Positions 16,899-24,123 of a stretch of DNA of 28,174 nucleotides are shown piece after piece. This DNA comes from Nitrospirota bacterium (GTDB taxonomy: Bacteria > UBA2233), in the NCBI GenBank assembly GCA_011620345.1, contig WOZJ01000048.1, positions 1 to 28,174 of the forward strand. The letters are read 5' to 3'. Both the position numbers and the translations under genes were made by a program. Numbering within the stretch: the first letter of the stretch is position 1; every line of letters begins with the position of its first letter. Under the pieces are notes generated by a model, which ran no database searches, was not told the origin of the DNA, and worked only from the letters and a program-made list of their open reading frames with translations.

Positions 16899-17810
16899 TT
16901 ATAGTCTTCCTTGAAGGCCTGTAAGCTTCTCGAGGCCGTGACGGTCGAGGTAGGCAAGCATCCCTTGTTTGATCTCCTCCACTCCGAAGGGGTTAACAAG
17001 AAGGAGCGTTCCCACGCCCACAAGGCTTGCACCTGCCAGCATCATCCCGATGGCGTCCTCAGGGGAGCTTACTCCACCCATGCCGACGATCGGGAGCCTG
17101 ACCGATCTGGACACCTCGGAAACCATACGTAGTGCGATGGGGTAGATAGAGGGGCCAGAAAGCCCCCCAAAGCGCGTCCCTAGCTTTGAGCTTTTGGCGT
17201 CCACATCGATTGCCATCCCAAGGAGCGTGTTGATCAAAGACAGCGCGTCGGCTCCGGAATCTTCGCACGCCTTGGCCACCTCGCTGATGCTGGCGACATT
17301 GGGAGATAGCTTCACTATCAACGGGTAGCGGCAAAGGGGCTTGATCGATCGAACGAGCCTGGACGCCACCTTTGGGTCGGAGGCAAGAATGCTCCCCCAT
17401 TGGGGTTTGTTTGGGCAAGAAAGATTGAGCTCCATCGCGAAAAGCCCTTCGAGGTCCGAGAGCATTTGGGCGGCCTTTTGGAACTCGGTCTCGTCATCTC
17501 CAAAAAAATTCGCGATTATCGGGACCCCGAGCCCTCTAAGATGCGGCCAGGTATTCTTCGCAAACGCCTCGATCCCTACATTTTCAAGCCCGATCGAGTT
17601 GAGCATCCCGCAGGGAGTTTCGGCGATACGAGGGGGAGGGTTGCCCCGCTTGGGGCTCGCGGACAGCCCTTTTAGCGTGATGACACCGAACGCCTCGGGA
17701 GGTAAGAGCTCCGGCTGCTCGAGCCCGTACCCGTAGCATCCAGAGGCGGCGGCGATCGGGTTTTTGATCGTTTTCCCTAGAAAGGGGACTTCAAGCCGGT
17801 TTGAAGTCAT
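16899..17810 (-). CDS. pyrD: dihydroorotate dehydrogenase, class 1B catalytic subunit
   Basis: FMN enzyme that oxidises dihydroorotate to orotate in pyrimidine synthesis. The 303-residue protein has the FMN/substrate regions NPIAAASGCYGYG, LKGLSASPKRGNPPPR and GMLNSIGLEN. The catalytic base is a cysteine, C132 in NLSCPN, as in class 1 (class 2 uses serine), and the partner pyrK makes it class 1B, which passes electrons to NAD. The C-terminal MGGVSSPEDAIGMMLAGAS is the phosphate-binding part of the barrel. I use the ATG at 17810; a GTG at 17819 is possible. It overlaps the pyrK 3' end by about 20 bases, so translation is probably coupled. It is the last gene of the - strand run. Confidence 0.95.
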   Translation of the reverse strand: MTSNRLEVPFLGKTIKNPIAAASGCYGYGLEQPELLPPEAFGVITLKGLSASPKRGNPPPRIAETPCGMLNSIGLENVGIEAFAKNTWPHLRGLGVPIIANFFGDDETEFQKAAQMLSDLEGLFAMELNLSCPNKPQWGSILASDPKVASRLVRSIKPLCRYPLIVKLSPNVASISEVAKACEDSGADALSLINTLLGMAIDVDAKSSKLGTRFGGLSGPSIYPIALRMVSEVSRSVRLPIVGMGGVSSPEDAIGMMLAGASLVGVGTLLLVNPFGVEEIKQGMLAYLDRHGLEKLTGLQGRL

Positions 17811-18669
17811 ACCCCGCACATCGCAGTTCGTCGCTTCGAGTCAATCGCTCCCAATCCACATCCTTGGCGTCCATCACGGGGCCTTTTTGGCACAGCTTGA
17901 CGTACATCCCTTCCCAATTCTCCACGACGCACCCCAAACAAAGCCCCATACCGCACCCCATGGGGCCTTCGAAACTTACGACAAGGCCAAACCGATGTCG
18001 CTCGGCCAGCTTATTTAGCGCATAAAGCATGGGCAATGGGCCGCATGCAAACACTTTTGCCGACCTGCCGGCCTCAAGGAGCAAGGTTCGTTCAGCCTCG
18101 AAAAGCTCGGTTACCCTCCCTTTAAACCCTTCCGACCCATCTTCGGTGGCAACATAAAGCCCGTCCGCAAGGCCAAGATGCCGCTTCGTCAGCTCGGCCT
18201 TCGTTCTCGCGCCGTAAAGCAATAAGAAATCAGCCTCCGGAGAAACCTCTTTAATTTGCCGGCCCAAAAGCACCATCGGGGCCACGCCAACCCCGCCCGC
18301 CACGGCGATTACGCGCCTTTGCCCCGGGCCAATGTACCTTAAAAACGACTGCCCCATTGGCATAATGACCCGAAGCTTAAGGCCTTGCCTGGCTTCTGCA
18401 AGCCGTTTTGTCCCTTTCCCCCGTATTGCGACCAAAAAACCTACGCGACAGCCTGTGGACCCGGCTTCAAAGCTTGCGATCGACAAGGGCCTGTTGAGAA
18501 GAGGATCTTGAGTGTCCTTGAAGCCCACCATAGCAAACTGCCCTGCCATGGGCGACATCGGAAGCAAAGGAAGCGCAAGTTCAAGCCAAAAGACGCCTGC
18601 CCCAGCCTGGGCAATCGCAACAACCTCCCCTTCGGTTTGACAAGGGGAAGAAACAGGCCGAACGGACAC
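17791..18669 (-). CDS. pyrK: dihydroorotate dehydrogenase electron transfer subunit
   Basis: FAD and 2Fe-2S protein that passes electrons from PyrD to NAD. The FAD-binding motif is RPLSI and the NAD-binding part has GGVGVAPM and CGPLPML. The 2Fe-2S cluster ligands are C239, C244 and C247 in GCGMGLCLGC and C260 in KLCQKG. Length is about 292 residues if it starts at the GTG at 18669, directly after the rimI stop. An ATG at 18717 inside rimI would add 16 residues. The family call is certain, the start is not. It overlaps pyrD at the 3' end. Confidence 0.94.
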   Translation of the reverse strand: MSVRPVSSPCQTEGEVVAIAQAGAGVFWLELALPLLPMSPMAGQFAMVGFKDTQDPLLNRPLSIASFEAGSTGCRVGFLVAIRGKGTKRLAEARQGLKLRVIMPMGQSFLRYIGPGQRRVIAVAGGVGVAPMVLLGRQIKEVSPEADFLLLYGARTKAELTKRHLGLADGLYVATEDGSEGFKGRVTELFEAERTLLLEAGRSAKVFACGPLPMLYALNKLAERHRFGLVVSFEGPMGCGMGLCLGCVVENWEGMYVKLCQKGPVMDAKDVDWERLTRSDELRCAGYDFKPA

Positions 18670-18670
18670 A

Positions 18671-19138
18671 TCAGAGCTCAAGGCGGTTGAAGTCCGGAAG
18701 AAGCATGATGTAGGCATTCTCGTTCGTCCTTGCGTAGTAGCGCGGCCTTTCTCCTGCGATGTGAAACCCTAACTTTTCGTAGAGCCGAATTGCTTCCACG
18801 TTGGAAGTCCTCACCTCAAGAGTGGCCTTTTCCGCTCCAAGCTCTTTGCCGATGGCAATCGACTTTTTCAGAAGCAGCTCTCCTATCCCTAACCTTCGAA
18901 ACGTGGGGTCGATCGCAAAGTTGAGAATGTGGACCTCTTCGAACATCACCCAAAAGAGGTTGTAGCCCAAGATTCTCGTTTCGTTCGCAAAATGCGCAAC
19001 AAGCCCTTTCGAAAAAGGGTTTTCAAGCTCGGTCCGAAACAGGGAATAACCCCAAGGGTCCGGGAAGGACTTGGCCTCAATGACTACCGCATCTTCAACC
19101 TCTTCGAGGCGCATCTCCCTAAGAACAACCCTTCCCAC
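18671..19138 (-). CDS. rimI: ribosomal protein S18 alanine N-acetyltransferase-like (RimI family)
   Basis: GNAT enzyme expected to acetylate the N-terminal alanine of ribosomal protein S18. RimI features are VVLREMRLEEVEDAVVIEAK, then SFPDPWGYSLFRTEL, the acetyl-CoA loop RRLGIGELLL, and the C-terminal NVEAIRLYEKLGFHIAGERP-RYY. The start is unclear. I give the GTG at 19138 (155 residues), where the family N-terminus is expected. The frame is open to 19282 inside trpF, with an ATG at 19219, and a longer protein with a non-conserved N-terminal extension cannot be excluded. It is followed by pyrK after one base. Other GNAT functions are possible, but the pattern fits RimI well. Confidence 0.85.
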   Translation of the reverse strand: MGRVVLREMRLEEVEDAVVIEAKSFPDPWGYSLFRTELENPFSKGLVAHFANETRILGYNLFWVMFEEVHILNFAIDPTFRRLGIGELLLKKSIAIGKELGAEKATLEVRTSNVEAIRLYEKLGFHIAGERPRYYARTNENAYIMLLPDFNRLEL

Positions 19139-19163
19139 CCTCTCCGGCTTTGCAGCAGGGAGC

Positions 19164-19820
19164 TCAGGAGTGGCCGACGAACAAGGCTTTTTGGGCTGAA
19201 AGCGCAACAAGAACCTCATCAATTGCCTGCATGTCTTTGATTCCAGGGGCTTTCTCCACCCCGCTTGCCATGTCCACGCCATACGGCCGAAGACATCTAA
19301 CCACCTCGCGGACGTTTTTAGGGCCTAGGCCCCCTGCCACCAGCACAGGCCTGCTTGCCCGCTTCATTAGGGCCAACGTCAGGGCAAATGGGAACGGGCC
19401 TGCTTGCGGAACCGTTTTTGGGCGCTCGAGGACGAACCTGTCTACAGCCTCCGCGTAACGCTCGGGCACAGTTTCCGGCACGACCTGCAACGCCTTCCAG
19501 ATTTCCGTCCTTTTAGGGAGCAGCGCCCTCATCTCAACGAGGAATTCCGGCTCTTCGCAGCCGTGAAACTGCAGGGCTACGGGAGCCGATTCAAGGAGCA
19601 CGCGAACCAACGCGGCATCCGGGTTCGATAAAACAAACACGGTCCTTCTAGGGGCACACTCCGCGATTGCCAGCGCCTTGGAGCGCTCCACGCTCCTTGG
19701 GGTTCCTTGCACCTCGACAATGATGCCAATGTAAGAAATATTCCTTGTAACAAGCGCCCTCGCGTCTTCAAGGCGCGTCACGCCGCACACCTTCAGCTTC
19801 GCGGAGAACTTTTCGTCCAT
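19164..19820 (-). CDS. trpF: phosphoribosylanthranilate isomerase
   Basis: TIM-barrel enzyme that converts phosphoribosylanthranilate to CdRP in tryptophan synthesis. The family motifs are KVCGVTR near the N-terminus (catalytic cysteine C12), LQFHG in the middle, and VAGGLGPKNV and YGVDMASGVE near the end (phosphate site and catalytic aspartate). At 218 residues it is normal length. The ATG at 19820 has GGAAG five bases upstream, so it is preferred over a TTG at 19832. It overlaps the methyltransferase 3' end by 28 bases. The other trp genes are not in the window. Confidence 0.94.
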   Translation of the reverse strand: MDEKFSAKLKVCGVTRLEDARALVTRNISYIGIIVEVQGTPRSVERSKALAIAECAPRRTVFVLSNPDAALVRVLLESAPVALQFHGCEEPEFLVEMRALLPKRTEIWKALQVVPETVPERYAEAVDRFVLERPKTVPQAGPFPFALTLALMKRASRPVLVAGGLGPKNVREVVRCLRPYGVDMASGVEKAPGIKDMQAIDEVLVALSAQKALFVGHS

Positions 19821-20416
19821 ACGATCTTCCAAAGGTCCACGGGGTGGAGCTTATAGACGTCCTCTACACGAAGGCCCGATTTGGCTATCAGCGGCTCAAG
19901 CGCAAAATCGGGGTGCCATCCCAACTTCCTGCACAACGGAGCGAACGCCTTGAGAAGCACCAGAGACGCGGGATTTTCGCTCCGAAAATGGTTGATAATG
20001 ACGATCGAACCCCCAGGCCGGGTGACCCTTTGCATCTCCTTGAGGATCTCATGCGGGTTGTCCGCCACCGAGACGACGTGGGCAACGATGCTGTGGTCAA
20101 ACACGTTGTCTTTGAAAGCAAGCCGCCTTCCATCCATTTTTGCCAGCAGGACCGACTGGGCGTTGATCCCGGGAAGCTTGGCTTTTGCCCTGGCAAGCAT
20201 GGCATCGAGCACGTCCACCCCGACCACGCGCACACCTGCCGGGTACAAAGGGAGAGAAATGCCAGTTCCTACGCCTACCTCGAGCACACTCTGCCCTGGA
20301 GAAAGCACAAGCTTTTCGATGACATGCCTCAGCCTTGGCAAAAACATCCTGCCAAAGACGGCGTCGTATATTTTTACGTACCGGCCGTAGGCCTTCTCTA
20401 TGGCCTGGATGTCCAC
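19793..20416 (-). CDS. class I SAM methyltransferase, PmtA-like (phosphatidylethanolamine N-methyltransferase?)
   Basis: A 207-residue SAM-dependent methyltransferase. Motif I is VLEVGVGTGISLPLYP (residues about 44-59), followed by VVGVDVLDAML and, at motif IV, AHVVSVADNPHEILKEM. The phrases YDAVFG near the N-terminus and RVTRPGGSIVIINHFRSEN are like PmtA, which methylates phosphatidylethanolamine to phosphatidylcholine. The methylated lipid is inferred; other substrates are possible. It lacks membrane segments, as expected of PmtA. The start is a GTG at 20416 that overlaps the phosphohexomutase gene by 19 bases. No phosphatidylserine synthase is nearby. Confidence 0.82.
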   Translation of the reverse strand: MDIQAIEKAYGRYVKIYDAVFGRMFLPRLRHVIEKLVLSPGQSVLEVGVGTGISLPLYPAGVRVVGVDVLDAMLARAKAKLPGINAQSVLLAKMDGRRLAFKDNVFDHSIVAHVVSVADNPHEILKEMQRVTRPGGSIVIINHFRSENPASLVLLKAFAPLCRKLGWHPDFALEPLIAKSGLRVEDVYKLHPVDLWKIVWTKSSPRS

Positions 20417-21846
20417 AGCGCCCCCATCAGTTCGCGGGCATGGGCTTCAAGCGCCCTTAGGTGTTCTTCCGACCGGGCCTCGATGTACATACGCACCACG
20501 GGCTCTGTTCCCGAAGGCCGAAGCAGGATCCAACTGCCATCCTCGAGGATCCATTTCGTTCCGTCGAGCCTGCTTACGGAAGCCATGCGGACACCTGCAA
20601 GCTCCTTAGGCTCTTCTTCGAGGATCTGCTGAAGGGCATCAGCCTTGGCCGGCTCAAAAGGCAGGTTGACCCTGCTTGTATAGAACGGGCCTGTTTGTAG
20701 CCAAAGGCTCTCTTGGAGCGATCTCAAGGGAACTGCGTTCCTACAGACGGCCTCCAGGGCAAGCAGGCAGGCTAAGATTCCGTCTTTCTCTGGAACATGA
20801 CCCTTAAGCGAAAGGCCCGCGCTCTCCTCGCCTGCCAAAATAGCCCTTCCATCCCAAAGCGCCTGGCCCAAGTATTTGAACCCCACCTTGGTTTCGATAG
20901 CCCTTTGCCCGTGGAGCTTTGCGACTGCATCAATAAAATGCGAGGTGGCCACGCTTCTTGCCGCGTCTCCCTTCATGCCCTTTTGGGCGATGAGCTCGTG
21001 ATACAAAAGACCCAGGAATACGTTGGGCAAAACAAACGTCCCGCCCTTATCGACAACCCCGTAACGGTCGGCATCGCCGTCGGTGGCGAGCGCGATATCA
21101 AACCCTTGCTCTTGGACGATCCGGACGGTTTCGGCAAGTTCTTCCGGAGCCGGTTCTGGCGCCATCCCGTCGAACGTAGGGTCAGGGTTTGCCCTTCTTA
21201 CCTGGACCTTGACCCCTCTTGTTGTCAGGTAATGATCGAGGTGGCCCGCTCCCGTTCCGTGGAGGACGTCCACGAGCACTTTGGGCTTTGCGCGTTGAAT
21301 GACCCCAACATCCAGGAAGGTATCGAGTGTGGCAAAATACGCCTCGGAAGGGTCAATAGGAACAACAAGGCTCTTTGTTGCCGCCTCTTCGAGGTCGAGC
21401 GTGGAAATCGAAGGGTCCCGGGAATAGATCTCTTGAGCAAGTACCTCTAACCTCTGGGTGGTCTCGGGTAGCGCGGGCCCGCCCCATTCGGGCGAGAACT
21501 TCAGGCCGTTGTAGATTGGGGGGTTGTGACTTGCGGTGATGTTGACGCCCCCTGCCGCGGAACGTCTCAGGATTTCATGCGCGATGACCGGGGTTGGGGT
21601 TGGTCTTTGGCACACGAAGCACGCAACCCCTTCGTGAGTAAGAACCCCAACGACCTCCCTGGCAAATTTTTCAGACAAGAACCGCGTATCGTAGCCAACG
21701 ACCACACCTCGTCCTTGCATACCTTTTTCCTTCAGAAAGCAAGCAATGGCAAGCGAGGCAATACGGACGTTGGCAAACGTAAAGTCGTCTGCAATAATTC
21801 CACGCCAACCCGACGTTCCGAACGTGATTGGGCACGGCCTTGGCAT
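20398..21846 (-). CDS. phosphoglucomutase/phosphomannomutase
   Basis: Alpha-D-phosphohexomutase that interconverts hexose 1- and 6-phosphates. The active-site phosphoserine is S106 in TASHNPP, the metal-binding loop is DGDADR (256-261), the sugar-binding loop is EESAG, and the phosphate-binding loop RPSGTEP is near the C-terminus. At 482 residues it is complete. The N-terminal FGTSGWRG is typical of the PMM/PGM branch, and glucose, mannose or both could be substrates. The ATG at 21846 has AAAGGAGG ten bases upstream. Its product could feed UDP-glucose for the distant ugd gene, which is an inference only. Confidence 0.93.
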   Translation of the reverse strand: MPRPCPITFGTSGWRGIIADDFTFANVRIASLAIACFLKEKGMQGRGVVVGYDTRFLSEKFAREVVGVLTHEGVACFVCQRPTPTPVIAHEILRRSAAGGVNITASHNPPIYNGLKFSPEWGGPALPETTQRLEVLAQEIYSRDPSISTLDLEEAATKSLVVPIDPSEAYFATLDTFLDVGVIQRAKPKVLVDVLHGTGAGHLDHYLTTRGVKVQVRRANPDPTFDGMAPEPAPEELAETVRIVQEQGFDIALATDGDADRYGVVDKGGTFVLPNVFLGLLYHELIAQKGMKGDAARSVATSHFIDAVAKLHGQRAIETKVGFKYLGQALWDGRAILAGEESAGLSLKGHVPEKDGILACLLALEAVCRNAVPLRSLQESLWLQTGPFYTSRVNLPFEPAKADALQQILEEEPKELAGVRMASVSRLDGTKWILEDGSWILLRPSGTEPVVRMYIEARSEEHLRALEAHARELMGALWTSRP

Positions 21847-21862
21847 AAAAGTAAGTCCTCCT

Positions 21863-22846
21863 TTAGAGTGGGGGTGCCATAAAGGCCGGAGAGATTGGCT
21901 TTGATATACTCAAACGAAGCACTCCCTCGATACGCCCGAGCATGTCCCCTGGAATTTTAAAACTTGCAGCCTTAGACGATGCTTCGATTTGCTTGGGGTT
22001 TCTGGCCCCGCAAAGTGCAGAAGTCACCCCTCCCTGCTCTATCGCCCACCGGACAGCGAAGGACCCGATATCCACGCCGATCTCCTTGGCCAACCCCTTA
22101 AGCCCTTCCACGGCCTTTAGATGCTCAAGAAAGGCATCCCCTTGGAATTTAGGGTCCACGCTCCTTAGGTCGCCGCTTGGAAATGTCGTTTCTTGCGAAA
22201 ATTTGCCCGTCAAAAGGCCTCTGCAGAGAGGCCCATAGGCAAGGATTCCGATTTGATGCTCCCTGGCATAAGGGAGGGTTTCCGCTTCGATCTCACGCTC
22301 GAACAAGCTGTATGGAACTTGGTTGCTCGCAAGCGTTCCACCCCTGTCGAACGCCTCCATCTGCCCGGCATCAAAATTACTTACGCCAATTTCTCTGATT
22401 TTGCCGGCTTTTTTTAGCTTAAGCAAGGCATCGAGAGATTCTTCGAAAGGAGTGCTGAGATCCGGCCAATGGATCTGATAAAGGTCGATAGAATCGGATC
22501 GAAGCCGCCTTAAGCTCTGATCGATCTCCTCAAAAATCCGCTTGGGCGAGGAATTCCTCCGGATGCGCTCGTTTTCGTCCCACTCAAGGCCGCATTTGGT
22601 CGCCACAACAACCCGGCTTCGAGCCTTAGCCTCTGTAAGAGCCTGGCCGACAAGGGTTTCGGCATGGCCGAACCCGTACACGGGCGCCGTGTCAATCAGC
22701 GTGATTCCAAGGTCTATCGCCTTAAAGATGGCCTTCTTGGAGCTTTCATCTTCTGCACCGCCCCACATCCAGCCGCCCATGACCCAGGTGCCGAGCCCGA
22801 CCACGCTGACCGAAATATCGCTCTTGCCCAGATGTCTTTGTTCCAT
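21863..22846 (-). CDS. aldo/keto reductase
   Basis: NADPH-dependent aldo/keto reductase of 327 residues, (beta/alpha)8 barrel. The catalytic tetrad is D52, Y57, K84 and H126, with the motifs IDTAPVYGFG, VVVATKCGLE and DLYQIHWPD. NADP binding is supported by GVSNFD, and later by the SSKAASFKIP region. The substrate is unknown; it resembles the general stress protein 69/Tas-like group. It is the first gene of the - strand run that continues into the mutase, 16 bases away. A promoter-like pair lies about 60 bases upstream. Confidence 0.92.
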   Translation of the reverse strand: MEQRHLGKSDISVSVVGLGTWVMGGWMWGGAEDESSKKAIFKAIDLGITLIDTAPVYGFGHAETLVGQALTEAKARSRVVVATKCGLEWDENERIRRNSSPKRIFEEIDQSLRRLRSDSIDLYQIHWPDLSTPFEESLDALLKLKKAGKIREIGVSNFDAGQMEAFDRGGTLASNQVPYSLFEREIEAETLPYAREHQIGILAYGPLCRGLLTGKFSQETTFPSGDLRSVDPKFQGDAFLEHLKAVEGLKGLAKEIGVDIGSFAVRWAIEQGGVTSALCGARNPKQIEASSKAASFKIPGDMLGRIEGVLRLSISKPISPAFMAPPL

Positions 22847-23096
22847 CGCCTTCAGCCTTTTTCAGTGTGTTTCGTCGTTTAAGGACAAAACCCTTCCTAT
22901 GGTATTTTAGCGCATATCCAAAAACGCCCCAACCCTCATCCCGCTTGACCGCACCCTCTCCATCTGGCAATTCGACGACAACAGCCCCCAGGCTCCAGCT
23001 CGAGCCCTACAAACGCTTCCGCCACGGCCGATGAAGAAGCACCAGCCTGGCATACGCTTTCTTTAAGAAGGGTCAGTCTTGACAAGGCAGATTGAT
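22847..23096 (-). pseudogene. possible frameshifted remnant of an unknown gene
   Basis: The 290-base gap between the aldo/keto reductase and tRNA-Glu has two adjoining open stretches on the - strand. One (about 23096-22990) reads, in part, LSRLTLLKESVCQAG and AVAEAFVGLELEPG. The second (22984-22847) continues one frame over as AVVVELPDGEGAVKRDEGWG and GYALKYHRKGFV. They join smoothly if one base is removed from a run of five Gs (+ strand CCCCC, 22985-22989). This could be a decayed gene, an assembly error or coincidence. I recognise no family. Part of it overlaps promoter-like sites, so I am not confident. Confidence 0.2.
22904..22932 (-). promoter_or_regulatory. candidate promoter for the aldo/keto reductase run
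   Basis: On the - strand TTGGGG (22932-22927) and TAAAAT (22909-22904) are spaced by 17 bases. A start near 22897 would give a leader of about 50 bases. The -35 match is partial. It lies inside the possible gene remnant. Confidence 0.4.
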
Positions 23097-23107
23097 TCGC
23101 CCATCAT
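23079..23107 (+). promoter_or_regulatory. candidate promoter for tRNA-Glu
   Basis: A consensus TTGACA (23079-23084) lies about 50 bases before the tRNA. The -10 is unclear: CATCAT at 23102 with 17 bases spacing, or CATAAT at 23105 with 20. The -35 is strong; the -10 assignment is uncertain. Confidence 0.5.
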
Positions 23108-23136
23108 AATAGCTCAAACTTCCCCATGCTTGCGTA

Positions 23137-23212
23137 GGTCCCATCGTCTAGCGGCCTAGGACACTGGCCTCTCAAGCCAGAAACACGGGTTCGAAGCCCG
23201 TTGGGACCACCA
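23137..23212 (+). tRNA. tRNA-Glu (anticodon CUC)
   Basis: A 76-nucleotide cloverleaf with encoded CCA. The acceptor stem GGUCCCA pairs with UGGGACC and the discriminator base is A. The anticodon stem is CUGGC/GCCAG with loop CUCUCAA, giving anticodon CUC at 23171-23173, and the T arm is CGGGUUCGAAGCCCG. CUC reads GAG glutamate codons only, so a UUC isoacceptor must exist elsewhere. The CCA end touches the stop codon of exbD on the other strand (23213). Confidence 0.97.
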
Positions 23213-23635
23213 TTATTTGTAGGAAGCCTGCGGACGCTGCGCGACGACGGCGATGTCCGAAAACCCTGAAAGCCTTAAGGCGTCCATCACCTTGATGGCA
23301 AGCCCAAAATAGACCCCTTGATCCACAAACAGCGCGGCCTGCCCCTTCTCGACCTTTGGAGCCTCGTCAGCCAAGGCTTTTTGAAGCGTACTAAGGGTGC
23401 GCTCCTTTCCGTTGACAAGAATACGCCCGTCCTTGGGAAGCTCAACCCTTAAAACGTTCTTAACTCCCGCCTCCTTGGCCGAGCTCGCCTCGGGCAGGTC
23501 GAGCTTGAGGGCCGGTGCCATAGAGAAGTTCATGGTGAGCAAGAAGTAAATCATGAGGTTGAACACGACATCGATCAGCGGTGTCATCGACATTCCTTGG
23601 GAATCCCGCCGTCTTCGTCTGGTCCGAAGGTACAT
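23213..23635 (-). CDS. ExbD/TolR-family biopolymer transport protein
   Basis: Inner-membrane subunit of a proton-driven energising complex (ExbBD-TonB or TolQR class). The 140-residue protein has a short basic N-terminus (RTRRRRR), one membrane segment about 20-38, and the conserved proton-pathway aspartate D22 in MTPLIDVVFN. A periplasmic domain follows, with LRVELPKDGRILVNGK and ALRLSGFSDIAVV. No ExbB/TolQ, TonB or Pal gene is adjacent, which is unusual since exbB and exbD usually pair. The ATG at 23635 lies four bases after the stop of the thioredoxin-fold gene, without an obvious ribosome-binding site. It may be translationally coupled. Confidence 0.9.
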   Translation of the reverse strand: MYLRTRRRRRDSQGMSMTPLIDVVFNLMIYFLLTMNFSMAPALKLDLPEASSAKEAGVKNVLRVELPKDGRILVNGKERTLSTLQKALADEAPKVEKGQAALFVDQGVYFGLAIKVMDALRLSGFSDIAVVAQRPQASYK

Positions 23636-23639
23636 AGGT

Positions 23640-24059
23640 TTAGCGACTGGCCCGAATAAAGGCCTCGATACGTGCCTTTAGCTTGTCTGGCTCGATTACC
23701 CCTTCGATGAAGTCGGCCTTTTTTTGATCAGGGTCTTTCAACACAATCGTCGGATACGCAAGGACGAAAAGCGCGTCTTCCCTATGGATAGGCTTTACGG
23801 GGAACTTTAGGCCGGTTTCTTTCGCGTAGGCTTTGGCGGCGTCTTCCGAAGCACCCACGGCGTAACCCACAATTTCCACGCCCTCCATCTTAAAGTTCTT
23901 AAGGTAATCGGCCATCTTTGCACATGCAGGGCAACCCACTGAGAAATAATACTCTACGATGGCAACCCTTGTGCCGGATACTCCCGGTTCCGGAAAGAAA
24001 CAAAAAAACCATGCCAACGTAAGAATGGCAAACAATTGTACGTGTGCTCTTCGAAGCAC
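23640..24059 (-). CDS. secreted or membrane-anchored thioredoxin-fold protein
   Basis: A 139-residue protein with an N-terminal hydrophobic signal or anchor (about 7-25) and a thioredoxin fold. The redox motif is CPAC (C43, C46) in YYFSVGCPACAKM. A cis-proline loop is probable at AYPTIVLKD. The later helix has DKLKARIEAFI. It is predicted periplasmic, either an oxidoreductase or a disulfide carrier of the DsbA-like or glutaredoxin-like kind; the specific role is unknown. The start is a GTG at 24059 with GGGGGG seven bases upstream. It precedes exbD by four bases and follows the CNNM-type gene after 64 bases. Confidence 0.85.
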   Translation of the reverse strand: MLRRAHVQLFAILTLAWFFCFFPEPGVSGTRVAIVEYYFSVGCPACAKMADYLKNFKMEGVEIVGYAVGASEDAAKAYAKETGLKFPVKPIHREDALFVLAYPTIVLKDPDQKKADFIEGVIEPDKLKARIEAFIRASR

Positions 24060-24123
24060 CGCTTATCCCCCCTGTGAATTGGTTAAGTTATGGTTTGCGC
24101 CTTTTTACATTGCATAAGGAAAC

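Noticed and set aside
19844-20632. A + strand open frame (262 codons) opposite the methyltransferase and mutase.
   Set aside because: It is a shadow of two genes with clear motifs.
20797-21450. A + strand open frame (217 codons) opposite the phosphohexomutase.
   Set aside because: Antisense shadow of a gene with all catalytic loops; no domain or start signal.
16757-23212. tRNA genes as integration sites for mobile elements.
   Set aside because: No duplicated tRNA 3' end, integrase or att-like repeat was seen near either tRNA.
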